From Vibrio sp. 10N.286.49.B1 (GTDB taxonomy: Bacteria; Pseudomonadota; Gammaproteobacteria; Enterobacterales; Vibrionaceae), in NCBI RefSeq assembly GCF_002873335.1, contig NZ_MCUW01000068.1:1-64000 (forward strand): 64,000 nucleotides of DNA. Direction: 5' to 3'. Shown in pieces: positions 32,828 to 43,200 of the stretch. Under the pieces are notes generated by a model that saw nothing but the letters and a program-made list of their open reading frames with translations, searched no databases and had not been told where the DNA came from. The position numbers and the translations under genes are program-made. Each line of letters opens with the position of its first letter. The stretch's first letter is position 1.

Positions 32828-34419
32828 AATGCGCTCCTTTGCTTATCTTTCACGACTAATCGCTCGGTCAATGAAAACATGCCGATACTGACAGTAAAAA
32901 GTACTAACGACACCACGGCCGCGGCTTGCATTTGATAGCTGCCCAATAATTGATAAAGGTATAACGGCAATGTTTTAAAGTCCTGACTACCAAACAATGC
33001 AATCACGGTTAAATCCCCCAGCGATAAAATAAAGCTCATTGAAAAAGCATGCATCAGTGGCGCTCTTAGCGCTCGCCACTCCATACTGAAAAACCGGGCG
33101 ACACCAAGAATACCAAGACTTTGCCAGAGTAAATGGTACTGTGTGGCGAGTTGAAGCATAGGTTGATTCAAGGTTTTAATCACAAAAGGTAGCGCCATTA
33201 ACGCATTCACCAAGACAACAATAACCACGGCTAAACTAAACACATCCGTGACCCCGCGAAGCATAAGAAACGTTGCCGTACTCAATACCAATGCTGGTGT
33301 GACTAAAATTACCGTCCCCACCAATTCAATCTTATCCGCCAAGCGTAATTGCTCTTTCAGCCTTAACATTCGCGTCGAGCTTAGTATCAACACACCCGCA
33401 ACGAGCGCAATAGTCGCGGATACAAAGGCAACCTGAATTGACGAAAAAAATGACTGCCAAAACACCACGTCTGTCAATACATCGAATATTTTTTGATTGA
33501 GTCCTGCGATGATCACCATCAATAACGGCGGGGCGACAAGTAAAAGGCTTACCATGATCCAAAAGGTATCCCACACCCTTTTTCGCCAAGAATCCAAAGG
33601 CTGAATCAAAGAGGCAACACCAAATGCACTGCCCCCCTCAACAACTCGGCTAAAGCGCCCAACGAACAGCACCAATAAAGAGCATATCGCCATTTGCCAA
33701 ATAGCTAATACAGCGCCTACCTGTAGATCAAAGTCGAATTTAATTGCCTGATATATCGCGAGTTCAATCGTCGTTGCCTTAGGCCCCCCTCCCAGCGCCA
33801 TCACCGTGGCAAAACTGGTGAAGCAAAGCATGAATACCAGCCCGATAATATGGGGAAGGTGTTGTTTTATTCTCGGCCATTCCACCAACTTGACGCATGT
33901 CCAGCTACTCATTCCTAGATGCTTAGCAAGGCGCCGCTGTTCTGTTGGTACACTTTCAATCGTCATTAATAATAAACGAGTTGAAAAAGGCAGATTAAAG
34001 AAAACATGCGCAATAAGAATGCCGTTCAAACCGTAGATTGAGAAAGGGAGCTTGGCATCAAACACACTCAAAAATTGTGCAAGAACGCCTTGATTGCCGT
34101 ACATGGCAATGATACCAAACACCCCCACCAATACCGGAAGGACCAACGTAGTACCAAAAACCTTAAGTAGTAATCCTCGACCTATAAATTGCCGACGTGA
34201 TAGTGCATGTGCCACTGGTAAAGCAAAACCCACGCTTAATAACGTGGATAGCGAGGCTTGATAGAAGCTGAATTTGGCAACATGCAGGTAATAAGCATCG
34301 GTCATCAAGTCACTGAAATTGCCCAACGACGAATAGGATAATAATGCCCACAGCGATGCCAATACATAAGCGGCAATAATGAAGACAATCACGATACCGG
34401 TTTTAGGTGTACGTATCAC
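32824..34419 (-). CDS. thiP: Thiamine ABC transporter permease ThiP
   Basis: A 531-residue inner-membrane permease made of two fused ABC permease halves (about residues 50-260 and 320-520) with about 12 membrane helices. Fused halves are typical of ThiP. It works with ThiB and ThiQ and shares the operon, 66 bp after thiB. Confidence 0.92.
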   Translation of the reverse strand: MIRTPKTGIVIVFIIAAYVLASLWALLSYSSLGNFSDLMTDAYYLHVAKFSFYQASLSTLLSVGFALPVAHALSRRQFIGRGLLLKVFGTTLVLPVLVGVFGIIAMYGNQGVLAQFLSVFDAKLPFSIYGLNGILIAHVFFNLPFSTRLLLMTIESVPTEQRRLAKHLGMSSWTCVKLVEWPRIKQHLPHIIGLVFMLCFTSFATVMALGGGPKATTIELAIYQAIKFDFDLQVGAVLAIWQMAICSLLVLFVGRFSRVVEGGSAFGVASLIQPLDSWRKRVWDTFWIMVSLLLVAPPLLMVIIAGLNQKIFDVLTDVVFWQSFFSSIQVAFVSATIALVAGVLILSSTRMLRLKEQLRLADKIELVGTVILVTPALVLSTATFLMLRGVTDVFSLAVVIVVLVNALMALPFVIKTLNQPMLQLATQYHLLWQSLGILGVARFFSMEWRALRAPLMHAFSMSFILSLGDLTVIALFGSQDFKTLPLYLYQLLGSYQMQAAAVVSLVLFTVSIGMFSLTERLVVKDKQRSAL

Positions 34420-34485
34420 AAATACCTCGAAAAAAGCGGCCTAATATGGGCCGCTTAATAATGATGAGTTGAGTCAATGGTGGCG

Positions 34486-35499
34486 CTACTTAATAAGCGC
34501 AGATTGCCATTCACGAATCCACGTTTTTCGATTTTCTGCCACTTCATCTGGGCTAAAAGCCAACGCTTTGGCCGGCAATGTTAGCGTATCAAAGCCAGCA
34601 GGTAACTCGCTATCGATAACTGGGTACATCCAGTTTCCTGTCGGTATCTGAGATTGGAAGTCTTCCGATACCACAAACTGCATAAAGGCATCCGCTAGTT
34701 CACTGTTTTTAGTACTTGCGACCTTAGCCGCCACCTCTACTTGTGTGTAGTGCCCTTCTGAGAAGTTAGCCGCCACAAACCGTTCATCTTTTTCAGCGAT
34801 AACGTGATAGGCAGGAGAGGTGGTATACGACAGCACCAAGTCGGCCTCTCCTTCTAAAAACATGGAATAGGCTTCAGACCAACCCTTGGTTACTGTCACT
34901 GTTTTTTTCGCGAGCTGTTGCCATGCCTCACTTGCTTGATCACCATAAACTGATTTGATCCACAGCAGCAGGCCTTGACCAGGCGTAGAGGTTCTTGGAT
35001 CTTGATAAATCACGCTGAGATCGTCACGATCCTCAATCAGTGCTTTCAGGCTTGTTGGCGGATTTTTCACTTTTTCTTTGTTGTAAACAAACGCAAAGTA
35101 GCCATAGTCAAATGGGACAAACGTCTTATCTGTCCAACCATTTGGGAGCGTCAGTGCGCTAGTATCAACTCGGTGTTCTGACAGTAAACCGGATGACTTG
35201 GCTTCGCTCATTAAATTGTTATCAAGCCCCAACACAACATCGGCTTTCGTCGATGCGCCTTCTAAACGTAATCGATTCAGTATCGAGACACCATCATCCA
35301 AGGCAACAAATTGCAAATCACAACCACATTGTGCCTCGAACGCTTTCTCTATTGCTGGGCCCGGGCCCCAATCTGATGCAAAAGAATCATACGTGTACAC
35401 GGTTAGTGTTGATGCATTCGCCAGCTGGGCGGCACCAAGAAGAGAAGCCGCCATCGCGACTTTGGAAATAGTAAAATTAAATAAGCGGGGGGAATTCAC
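34486..35499 (-). CDS. thiB: Thiamine-binding periplasmic protein ThiB
   Basis: A 337-residue periplasmic binding protein with a signal peptide (residues 1-29, ending ANA). The family motifs TVYTYDSFASDWGPGPAIEKAFEA and LGLDNNLM are present (given in part: YTYDSFASDWGPGP). It binds thiamine, TMP and TPP for import by ThiPQ. The leader (35500-35690) lacks a recognisable TPP riboswitch but holds a large hairpin. Confidence 0.93.
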   Translation of the reverse strand: MNSPRLFNFTISKVAMAASLLGAAQLANASTLTVYTYDSFASDWGPGPAIEKAFEAQCGCDLQFVALDDGVSILNRLRLEGASTKADVVLGLDNNLMSEAKSSGLLSEHRVDTSALTLPNGWTDKTFVPFDYGYFAFVYNKEKVKNPPTSLKALIEDRDDLSVIYQDPRTSTPGQGLLLWIKSVYGDQASEAWQQLAKKTVTVTKGWSEAYSMFLEGEADLVLSYTTSPAYHVIAEKDERFVAANFSEGHYTQVEVAAKVASTKNSELADAFMQFVVSEDFQSQIPTGNWMYPVIDSELPAGFDTLTLPAKALAFSPDEVAENRKTWIREWQSALIK

Positions 35500-35579
35500 T
35501 GATTCTGTCCTTAGTTATTATTCTGCGTTCCATAAGCACAACCTTAATATCGGTCGTTTCGTTGCCATTGCTCGTGATA

Positions 35580-35641
35580 TTGCCCAGCGATCAGTCAGCA
35601 ACAGCTTGGTGACTGATCTCACCGCAGCTTGCGCTGGGCAA
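35580..35641 (-). promoter_or_regulatory. Long leader hairpin upstream of thiB
   Basis: Outer stem TTGCCCAGC/GCTGGGCAA (35580-35588 with 35633-35641) and inner stem GATCAGTCA/TGACTGATC (35589-35597 with 35610-35618) can nest into one structure with a one-sided bulge. The position, 80 bp before the thiB ATG, suggests a regulatory or repeat element. Confidence 0.45.
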
Positions 35642-35693
35642 CATTATCGACGCTGAATTGTAACTGTTACGTCACAAATTCACCAACGCTATT

Positions 35694-36344
35694 CTATTGC
35701 CTCTGATCATATCCCCAGCGAGGAACTAACGCTTGCGCAATCCCCATGTGATCTAAGACACGGGCGACAATAAAATCGACCAAGTCATCGATGCTTTTAG
35801 GCTGATGATAAAACCCAGGAGCGGCCGGCATGATCGTCACTCCCATTTGCGATAGCTTGTGCATGTTTTCTAAATGCAGGGTCGAAAACGGTGTTTCACG
35901 CACGACTAACAACAGTTGCCCACGCTCTTTGAGTACGACATCAGCCGCACGCTCAATGAGATTATCCGACATACCATGTGCAATCGCCGCTACGCTCCCC
36001 GCAGAACAAGGACAAATGATCATTTGCTTGGGCGCGGCAGACCCAGACGCTACGGGTGAAAACCAATCTTCCTTGCCACACACTATCAATTTTTCAGGCT
36101 GACAATTGAGTTGAGCCACCAGTACCTTATGCGCCGCTTCAGGCCCGCTGGGTAACTTGATATCATGCTCGGTTGCCAATACGACACGAGCGGCCGAGGA
36201 GATAAGCAGATGAACCGTGTAATCCGCCCCCAATAGACACTCTAGTAGTCGCATGCCATAAGGTGCGCCTGACGCGCCAGTAAAGGCAAGGGTGATGGCT
36301 TTATCATGAGTGCCGTTAACACCAGTGATGCTGTTAGGGTTCAT
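35694..36344 (-). CDS. ubiX: Flavin prenyltransferase UbiX
   Basis: A 216-residue flavoprotein that makes prenylated FMN, the cofactor of the UbiD decarboxylase in ubiquinone synthesis. The [19 protein letters not shown] motif near residue 18 and the [17 protein letters not shown] segment are family marks. The N-terminus may begin a few codons later. It directly abuts mpl (shared base at 36344), so the two are cotranscribed. Confidence 0.93.
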   Translation of the reverse strand: MNPNSITGVNGTHDKAITLAFTGASGAPYGMRLLECLLGADYTVHLLISSAARVVLATEHDIKLPSGPEAAHKVLVAQLNCQPEKLIVCGKEDWFSPVASGSAAPKQMIICPCSAGSVAAIAHGMSDNLIERAADVVLKERGQLLLVVRETPFSTLHLENMHKLSQMGVTIMPAAPGFYHQPKSIDDLVDFIVARVLDHMGIAQALVPRWGYDQRQ

Positions 36345-37693
36345 TACGCCAATGCCTCCAATAACTTGGGATGAATACCACCAAAACCGCCATTGCTCAT
36401 AACCAATATTTGATCGCCAGCCTGAGCTTTCGATTGGATGGCTTGAACCAGCTCATCTACACTCTCTCTAACCTCACAAGGTTGAGCACATTGCGCAGCG
36501 ATGTCAGCAACGGACCAATCGATATTATCGGGTTGGAGCAAGAAGATTTCATCCGCATCCTTAAGAGATTCGGCCAATTTATCTTTATGTACACCACGCT
36601 TCATTGTGGCAGAGCGAGGCTCTAACACGGCTAAAATTCGCTTATCACCGACCTTGTTTCTCAAACCATCAAGGGTCAGCGTTATTGCGGTTGGATGGTG
36701 AGCAAAATCATCATAAAGCGAGATTTGGTTCACTTCCCCCTTAAACTCAAGTCGACGCTTAGTGTTAATAAATTGACCTAAGGCTGCACAAGCAAGTTCA
36801 GGGGTCACACCAACGTGCCTCGCGCCCGCGATGGCCATCAGTGCATTGTCGACGTTATGGTCGCCCACTAAATCCCAGCGCACGGTACCCACTTTTTCGC
36901 CGTGCAAATATACGTCAAAATGAGAGCCATCTTTTTGTTGCTTAACAGCATGCCAATCCGCCGATTCACCGGTATGCTCCACCTCACTCCAGCAGCCACG
37001 CCCAAGGACATCTTGAATTCCGCTATCGGCAGAGGGCGCTAAGATACGGCCATTACCAGGAACCGTTCGAACTAAATGATGGAATTGACGTTTTATTGCC
37101 TCTAGATCATCGAAAATATCAGCATGATCAAACTCAAGGTTGTTCATAATGAGCGTACGTGGATGATAGTGAACAAACTTAGAACGCTTATCAAAGAATG
37201 CACTATCGTATTCATCAGCCTCGACAACAAAAAACATCGATTCCCCTAAGCGAGCCGATTGACCAAAGTTCCCTAATACCCCCCCCACTAAGAAGCCTGG
37301 TTGATAACCACAGTCTTCTAAAATCCAGCTCAACATGCTGGATGTCGTGGTTTTTCCATGCGTTCCCGAGACAGCAATAACCCAGCGATCATGCAATAAA
37401 AACTCTTGCAACCACTGCGGGCCCGAGGTGTATGTTAGGTTTCTGTTCAATACATATTCAACGCAAGGATTACCTCGGCTCATGGCATTGCCAATCACTA
37501 CTAAGTCGGGGGCTGGGTCTAGCTGGCTTGGATCAAAGCCCTCAATAATCTCAATTCCTTGAGATTGCAGGAGCGTGCTCATCGGTGGATAAACATTGGC
37601 ATCACTGCCGGTCACTCTATGACCTAATTGTTGAGCTAAAACGGCAGCGCCACCCATGAAGGTGCCACAAATACCAAGAATATGAATATGCAT
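36344..37693 (-). CDS. mpl: Murein peptide ligase Mpl
   Basis: A 449-residue Mur-ligase family enzyme that joins recycled tripeptide L-Ala-D-Glu-mDAP to UDP-MurNAc. [12 protein letters not shown] (ATP site) lies near residue 110, [17 protein letters not shown] is the N-terminus, and [10 protein letters not shown] is present. The start at 37693 is chosen because the first residues then match the family; an upstream ATG at 37753 adds a non-homologous extension. Confidence 0.94.
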   Translation of the reverse strand: MHIHILGICGTFMGGAAVLAQQLGHRVTGSDANVYPPMSTLLQSQGIEIIEGFDPSQLDPAPDLVVIGNAMSRGNPCVEYVLNRNLTYTSGPQWLQEFLLHDRWVIAVSGTHGKTTTSSMLSWILEDCGYQPGFLVGGVLGNFGQSARLGESMFFVVEADEYDSAFFDKRSKFVHYHPRTLIMNNLEFDHADIFDDLEAIKRQFHHLVRTVPGNGRILAPSADSGIQDVLGRGCWSEVEHTGESADWHAVKQQKDGSHFDVYLHGEKVGTVRWDLVGDHNVDNALMAIAGARHVGVTPELACAALGQFINTKRRLEFKGEVNQISLYDDFAHHPTAITLTLDGLRNKVGDKRILAVLEPRSATMKRGVHKDKLAESLKDADEIFLLQPDNIDWSVADIAAQCAQPCEVRESVDELVQAIQSKAQAGDQILVMSNGGFGGIHPKLLEALA

Positions 37694-37951
37694 GTCGAGT
37701 TCTCTTTTGTTCGTGTGCGTCTTTCTCGCTTTCGCTATATATACCCAAACCACGCTATAAAAGCGAGGAAGTTAACAGTTACGCGGCGTTTTGTGACATT
37801 CATCATACAAATAGACCGTTTATAACGGTTACTTCATTACCATTAAAAAGTTCTGAGCCCTACAATATTTCATGCGTGTAGATGAATACCCCCAAATCAT
37901 CCATCTGCACTCCTCCCCCAAGATAATAGTTAGTAGATTAAAGGAAAATCC

Positions 37952-38962
37952 ATGTCTGAAATGCGCACCCTAGGCGAGTTTATTGTTGAGAAACAGCACG
38001 ACTTCCCCCACGCCAGTGGTGATTTATCATCCCTAATTTCTTCAATTCGACTTGCCGCTAAGATTGTAAACCGAGAAATCAACAAAGCGGGCTTGGTCGA
38101 CATTACCGGAGCCGTCGGTACGGAGAATGTTCAAGGTGAAGCTCAGCAAAAACTAGACCTTTATGCTAATGACAAGTTCAAAGCAGCACTTGAAGCTCGT
38201 GACCAAGTGTGTGGCGTAGCCAGTGAAGAGGAAGATGAAGCCGTAGCATTCAACAAAGAACTTAATAAGAATGCAAAATACGTTGTACTGATGGACCCAC
38301 TTGATGGTTCTTCAAATATCGACGTTAACGTATCGGTTGGCACCATCTTCTCGATTTATCGTCGTGTGTCTCCGATTGGTACACCGCCAACACAAGAAGA
38401 TTTTTTACAACCAGGTAATAAACAGGTTGCTGCGGGTTATGTGGTTTATGGTTCATCAACCATGCTGGTTTACACCACAGGTAAGGGCGTTAATGGCTTT
38501 ACTTACGATCCATCCATCGGCACGTTCTGTCTTTCTCATGAAAACATGATGATTCCTCAAGATGGTTCTATTTATTCAATAAATGAAGGGAACTACATTC
38601 GATTCCCGATGGGCGTAAAGAAGTACATTAAGTACTGCCAAGAAAATGAACCTTCGGAAAATCGCCCGTATACCTCTCGCTACATTGGCTCATTGGTGTC
38701 AGATTTTCACCGCAACCTTTTGAAAGGCGGCATCTATCTGTACCCAAGCACACAAAGCCACCCAAGCGGTAAGCTTCGTTTGCTTTATGAGTGCAACCCA
38801 ATGGCGTTCATTATGGAGCAAGCTGGCGGCATCGCGTCCGATGGTAAGCAACGTATCATGGACATAAAACCAACAGAATTACACGAGCGCGTTCCGTTCT
38901 TTGTAGGCTCTAAGGTCATGGTAGAGAAAGTCGAATCTTTCCTAACTGAATACCCAGAATAA
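37952..38962 (+). CDS. fbp: Fructose-1,6-bisphosphatase class I
   Basis: A 336-residue gluconeogenic phosphatase. The metal- and substrate-binding signature [12 protein letters not shown] is near residue 117, and [20 protein letters not shown] near 270. AAGGAAAA precedes the ATG. It is a single gene with its own terminator. Confidence 0.96.
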   Translation: MSEMRTLGEFIVEKQHDFPHASGDLSSLISSIRLAAKIVNREINKAGLVDITGAVGTENVQGEAQQKLDLYANDKFKAALEARDQVCGVASEEEDEAVAFNKELNKNAKYVVLMDPLDGSSNIDVNVSVGTIFSIYRRVSPIGTPPTQEDFLQPGNKQVAAGYVVYGSSTMLVYTTGKGVNGFTYDPSIGTFCLSHENMMIPQDGSIYSINEGNYIRFPMGVKKYIKYCQENEPSENRPYTSRYIGSLVSDFHRNLLKGGIYLYPSTQSHPSGKLRLLYECNPMAFIMEQAGGIASDGKQRIMDIKPTELHERVPFFVGSKVMVEKVESFLTEYPE

Positions 38963-38990
38963 TCATTTAATTCTGAGTAATATAAATTCG

Positions 38991-39019
38991 AAGTGCCTCT
39001 CAATGAGGCACTTTTTGTT
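38991..39019 (+). terminator. Terminator of fbp
   Basis: AAGTGCCTC/GAGGCACTT stem with a T run. Confidence 0.88.
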
Positions 39020-39114
39020 TGTATTTTAAGCGTATATACTTTGTTTAACCCATTGGAACTACAACGCCTATCCTTAGTATCTATAGGGATTTAGAATAAA
39101 GAAGGAATGTCCAA

Positions 39115-39645
39115 ATGAGCTTAAACCATGTACCTGCAGGTAAATCACTACCTGATGACATCTATGTTGTCATTGAGATCCCTGCCAACGCAGACCCTAT
39201 CAAATATGAAGTCGACAAAGATTCTGGCGCCATATTCGTCGACCGTTTTATGTCTGCACCCATGTTTTATCCATGCAACTACGGCTACGTTAATGACACG
39301 CTCTCACTCGATGGTGATCCCGTAGACGTGTTAGTGCCAACCCCATACCCACTCATCCCTGGTGCCGTGATTCGTTGTCGCCCTGTTGGTGTGTTGAAGA
39401 TGACCGACGAGTCTGGCGAAGACGCAAAGATTTTCGCGGTTCCGCACAGTAAAATTTCAAAAGAGTATGAGCACATTCAAGACGTCGATGACATTCCCGT
39501 GTTACTTAAAGCTCAGATCACACAGTTTTTTGAACGATACAAAGAACTCGAAGTGGGGAAATGGGTGAGGGTAGAAGGTTGGGCTGATGCTCAGGCTGCC
39601 CGTGATGAAATCCTCTCCTCTTACGAGCGAGCACAAAAGAAATAG
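39115..39645 (+). CDS. ppa: Inorganic pyrophosphatase
   Basis: A 176-residue type I soluble pyrophosphatase. The active-site signature DGDPVDVLV near residue 65 and [12 protein letters not shown] are present. It pulls biosynthetic reactions by hydrolysing PPi, including the sulfate activation by CysDN encoded nearby. Confidence 0.96.
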   Translation: MSLNHVPAGKSLPDDIYVVIEIPANADPIKYEVDKDSGAIFVDRFMSAPMFYPCNYGYVNDTLSLDGDPVDVLVPTPYPLIPGAVIRCRPVGVLKMTDESGEDAKIFAVPHSKISKEYEHIQDVDDIPVLLKAQITQFFERYKELEVGKWVRVEGWADAQAARDEILSSYERAQKK

Positions 39646-39656
39646 ATTGATCAAAG

Positions 39657-39680
39657 AAGCGCTCTGGACGAGCGCTTTTA
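39657..39680 (+). terminator. Terminator of ppa
   Basis: AAGCGCTC/GAGCGCTT stem (39657-39664 with 39670-39677) followed by T residues. Confidence 0.85.
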
Positions 39681-39705
39681 ATTGATGGAAAACCGATGTG
39701 AGCAG

Positions 39706-39769
39706 TTATCGCTTCAAGTAATTATTGTTTCAAGTAGCTATCGTTTCGAGTAGCTATCGTTTCGAGTAA
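39706..39769. repeat. Four tandem 16-bp repeats
   Basis: Units of the form YTATYGYTTCRAGTAR run head to tail at 39706-39721, 39722-39737, 39738-39753 and 39754-39769. The two middle units differ by one to three bases. They are non-coding, between convergent ppa and a lipoprotein gene. Confidence 0.8.
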
Positions 39770-39826
39770 TTGTCGGTTAAGCTAATCACCGTTTTCAGGT
39801 AATCATCCAGAGTGGCGTCACGAGTT

Positions 39827-40180
39827 TCATCGCTTAGCTCTAGACTGCTTTCCTCGGTTATATTCTTCTGAGAAACGACGATTAACATCGTTGCAGATAC
39901 CGTAATAAATCCTACCATTCAATCCCATAACAAAAGGATCTTGTTGGCAGTACTCATCTTTGCCCGCTTGATAACCCACTTGGTACGCCTTGTACTGCGC
40001 ACTGGTCAAGGGCGGAGAGTCCTCTTTCAGCTCATTGTCACTTTTGATGACGTAACCTTTCAGCGCCCAAGCCTGACCAAAATCTTGCCATGCTTGGCTT
40101 TCAGTGGCTATTGGTGGCTGCAGTTGTACGCACCCCGCCATCATAAATCCAACGACCATCACAATGTAATTTTTCATCAT
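39827..40180 (-). CDS. Small lipoprotein, DUF2799-like
   Basis: A 117-residue protein with a lipobox (FMMAGCVQ, Cys17). A mature domain contains YQVGYQAGKDEYCQ and YYGICNDVNRRFSEEYNRG; the Gly-rich, repeated YxxGxxxG pattern fits DUF2799 lipoproteins. The function is unknown. It lies downstream of tamB with about 90 bp between and has its own start. Confidence 0.7.
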   Translation of the reverse strand: MMKNYIVMVVGFMMAGCVQLQPPIATESQAWQDFGQAWALKGYVIKSDNELKEDSPPLTSAQYKAYQVGYQAGKDEYCQQDPFVMGLNGRIYYGICNDVNRRFSEEYNRGKQSRAKR

Positions 40181-40269
40181 TCACTCCGTGAAAGCGCCCA
40201 TCGCTAATTATGTAAACATGCCTTAACTTTAGCACTGAATCTAAATAGCCACTCAGTCCACACCGAGCA

Positions 40270-43200
40270 TTATTCCACTTCAAATTGATACAGGAATATC
40301 ACAGAGCTATACAGGCCAGAAATCGCTTCAACATAAAAGTCTTCAATTATACGATAACGGACGGTGAATTCGCCCAAAGAGTTAAAGATACCCACGCCAT
40401 ATTTAACTTGTAAGCCAGGCAATACATAGCCACTCACCGTCACTTGAGAGTCATCCCCAGATCCGGCCGTATCCAACTGTAAATCTTTCACACCAAATGC
40501 TTGGCCAATTTCACCCACCACTTTTCCGCTTTTTGCTAAGCTTAAACCAATCAAGGTCGTGGTTAGGGCGTTGCCTCCTGTTTCACCATCAATATCTTGG
40601 CCACGAAGCAAATATGACAACGCATTGGCTTGTTGCATGACCGGATCGGAGAATATTTCTATTTTAGGTTCACTTGCGAGCCCCGTGACTTTAACACCAG
40701 CCGTGACATCATCCGCTGTCGTATCAGGGTTTCGAATGGCTTTAATATTTACGTAGGGTTGGTCCACTGGACCCGTCATCAATATCTTACCTTCGTCGAT
40801 CAGTAAGTCTTGTCCAAATGAGCTGTAGGAACCGTTGACGATGTTCACCTCACCTTGAACAAATGGCCCTTTGTCTTTTTGGGACACATGCAGCTTGCCT
40901 TGTAAGCCACCTTTAAGACCAAAGGCAGAGACCGTAAAGTCATTGCCAATGGAGATGGCAACATCCGTTTCAATATTGAAAGGAACCTGCTCATTATCTT
41001 CTTGTGGTGTCATATCAGCATTTAGCACCACCTGATCGCCCGATACAGCAACCGCACTTGGTGGAAGCTCTTCAACGGTTATTCGGCCCCATGGCAAAGC
41101 AATGGTCCCCGTCACCTTAGCGAGCTTGGGCGTGGCTTCAATCGTCATATCAGGCACGACTTTGACTTTGACCATTGGCGGTACGTCAACATTCAATTCA
41201 TCTGCAAACACACGAATCTTACTGCGCCAATTATCAAGGTCTCGCCAGTTACCATCGCCGTTCACCAACAACTCACCGTCATTGGTTTGGATCTTGGCAT
41301 CTAAAGTCCCATCATACCCATCGAGGTTAAGGACGACGTCACCCGATTCCACCTCTATTGGTGATATATCACCTTGAAGCGACAAATCAGCGATCTTGAA
41401 GTCACCGTACACTTGAGGGTGAAGAACATCACCTTTGATCTTAATTGAAGAACTCAAGTTGGCTTTAAGTTGGTTGAACTCACCGACTATCGGTTTTAAA
41501 AAGTCGAGATTAAAAGTGGTGAGGTCCAGTTCACCGTCAATCTGCTTATCTTCAGCTAAGACATCCGGCAGGGTGACCTTTCCAGATAGGTCGCCATTAT
41601 CCGTTACATCCAACAACCAAGACGCATTGAGTTCATCATTGGCTAAGTCGGCTTTTAATTGAATGCTTTCCCACCCTAATACAAGCGGCGACTCTAACTT
41701 TTGTGTCACTTGTCCTTTGGGTATATTGACATCCAATTTCAGCTCTGGGGAGACATCAGGAGCCCATTTTGCCCAAACAGTGGCATTCACGGTTCCTTCA
41801 AGATCCGTTTGCTTGGGTACATAAGCTTTGATTTGTTCGAAGTTGAAGTTTTTCAGTGTCACTAACGCCTCTCCAGAGGCTCCTGCTTGAATATCTTTTT
41901 CTAAACATATCCGCGAACTCGACTGAGCCCAACAGTGTGCACTCACATCAGCAACCTGCTTCTCAACATCCACTTTTACTTGGATAGGTTGTTGAAGATC
42001 GAGTGGTCCTTGCTCCGTTTCAAAGTGAGCGCTTGCCAACTCTCCGCTCCATATTAGACTTGGCTTATCGACTAAGGTCCCAATGACTTTCAACTTGGCG
42101 GATAATAAGCTTGAAACCATATCCAAATTTAATTCATGTTCAGCCTGTGTACCTTGTAAGGCTAAATCCACCGAATCTATACGCTGATCCTGATATTGAA
42201 TATCAGAAGCTTGAAGGCGAATATTGGCCTTAGCCTTCTCTATCGGTAGCGGTTGGGCATCACCAGAAAGTGACAGCTGCTCAATACTGGCCTCTTGCTC
42301 CCATTTCACCTTTTCGACTCGAAGACCAAGTGAGATATTAGGCTCTTTCATCTTGCCTTTTAGGCCGATATTCCCCATTAACAAGCCCTGTAACTCTGGT
42401 ACAGTCTTAGCTATATCAGGAAAGTTAATCGCTACATCCATATTCCACGCGCTGTTGAGATTCCCTTTAGCACTGAGTTGGTTAGGGCCATGGGCAAGCG
42501 ATAATCCCTTCGTATCGACTTTAAATTGTCCTTTTCCTGTAACATCTGAAGCATCAAGCTGGCCTTTAATCAATAAAGGATACTCTCGTAATATGCCGAC
42601 TATATCTAATTTAGGAACTTGAACTTTCCAGCCACCAGCATCGGTCAATTCACCAGACGTCACTAACTGACCACTGATATCACCTTCGGCTTCAGGCCAC
42701 TGTAAGCCGGGTTGAATGTGGGACAGCGCCACATCCGCTTTCCAGTTCACTGGCGCTTCCCAATTCGCCATCACGGCCCCCTCAACGCTGCCGCCCAATG
42801 TATCCAGCTTTAAGGTTTCAAGGCTAATTTGTGTCAGATCACCGCGACCTTGTACATCAACACTGACATCCGGTATTTGCTTTCCCGACGCCTGTGTTTG
42901 CAAATTAATCTCATAGCCATCCAGTGAGCCTTTTGCCAGTAGCTTATCTATTGCAACTTTATACTCGCTTTCCCCATTTAATGGCCACGAAGCCTTACCA
43001 TCGGTTAAGATGAAATCAAAAGGTAATGTCGGTTCAAGGGGTTGCAAATCACCAGATAACTCTGCATCAATGATGCCAGAAAACTCACTATTTAAACGTA
43101 ACGTTCCTACACTACCATCCGCAGTCAGCGCCAGCTTTTGTCCAGCCAAATCGGTTTCTTTTAGGTGAGCGTTTAATACGATGTCGAGTGGATAATCATT

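Noticed and set aside
35500..35690. TPP riboswitch upstream of thiB
   Set aside because: Conserved aptamer words were looked for and not found; only a generic hairpin is present.
39706..39769. Possible CRISPR array
   Set aside because: The units are directly adjacent with no unique spacers and there are no cas genes in the window; it is a simple tandem repeat.
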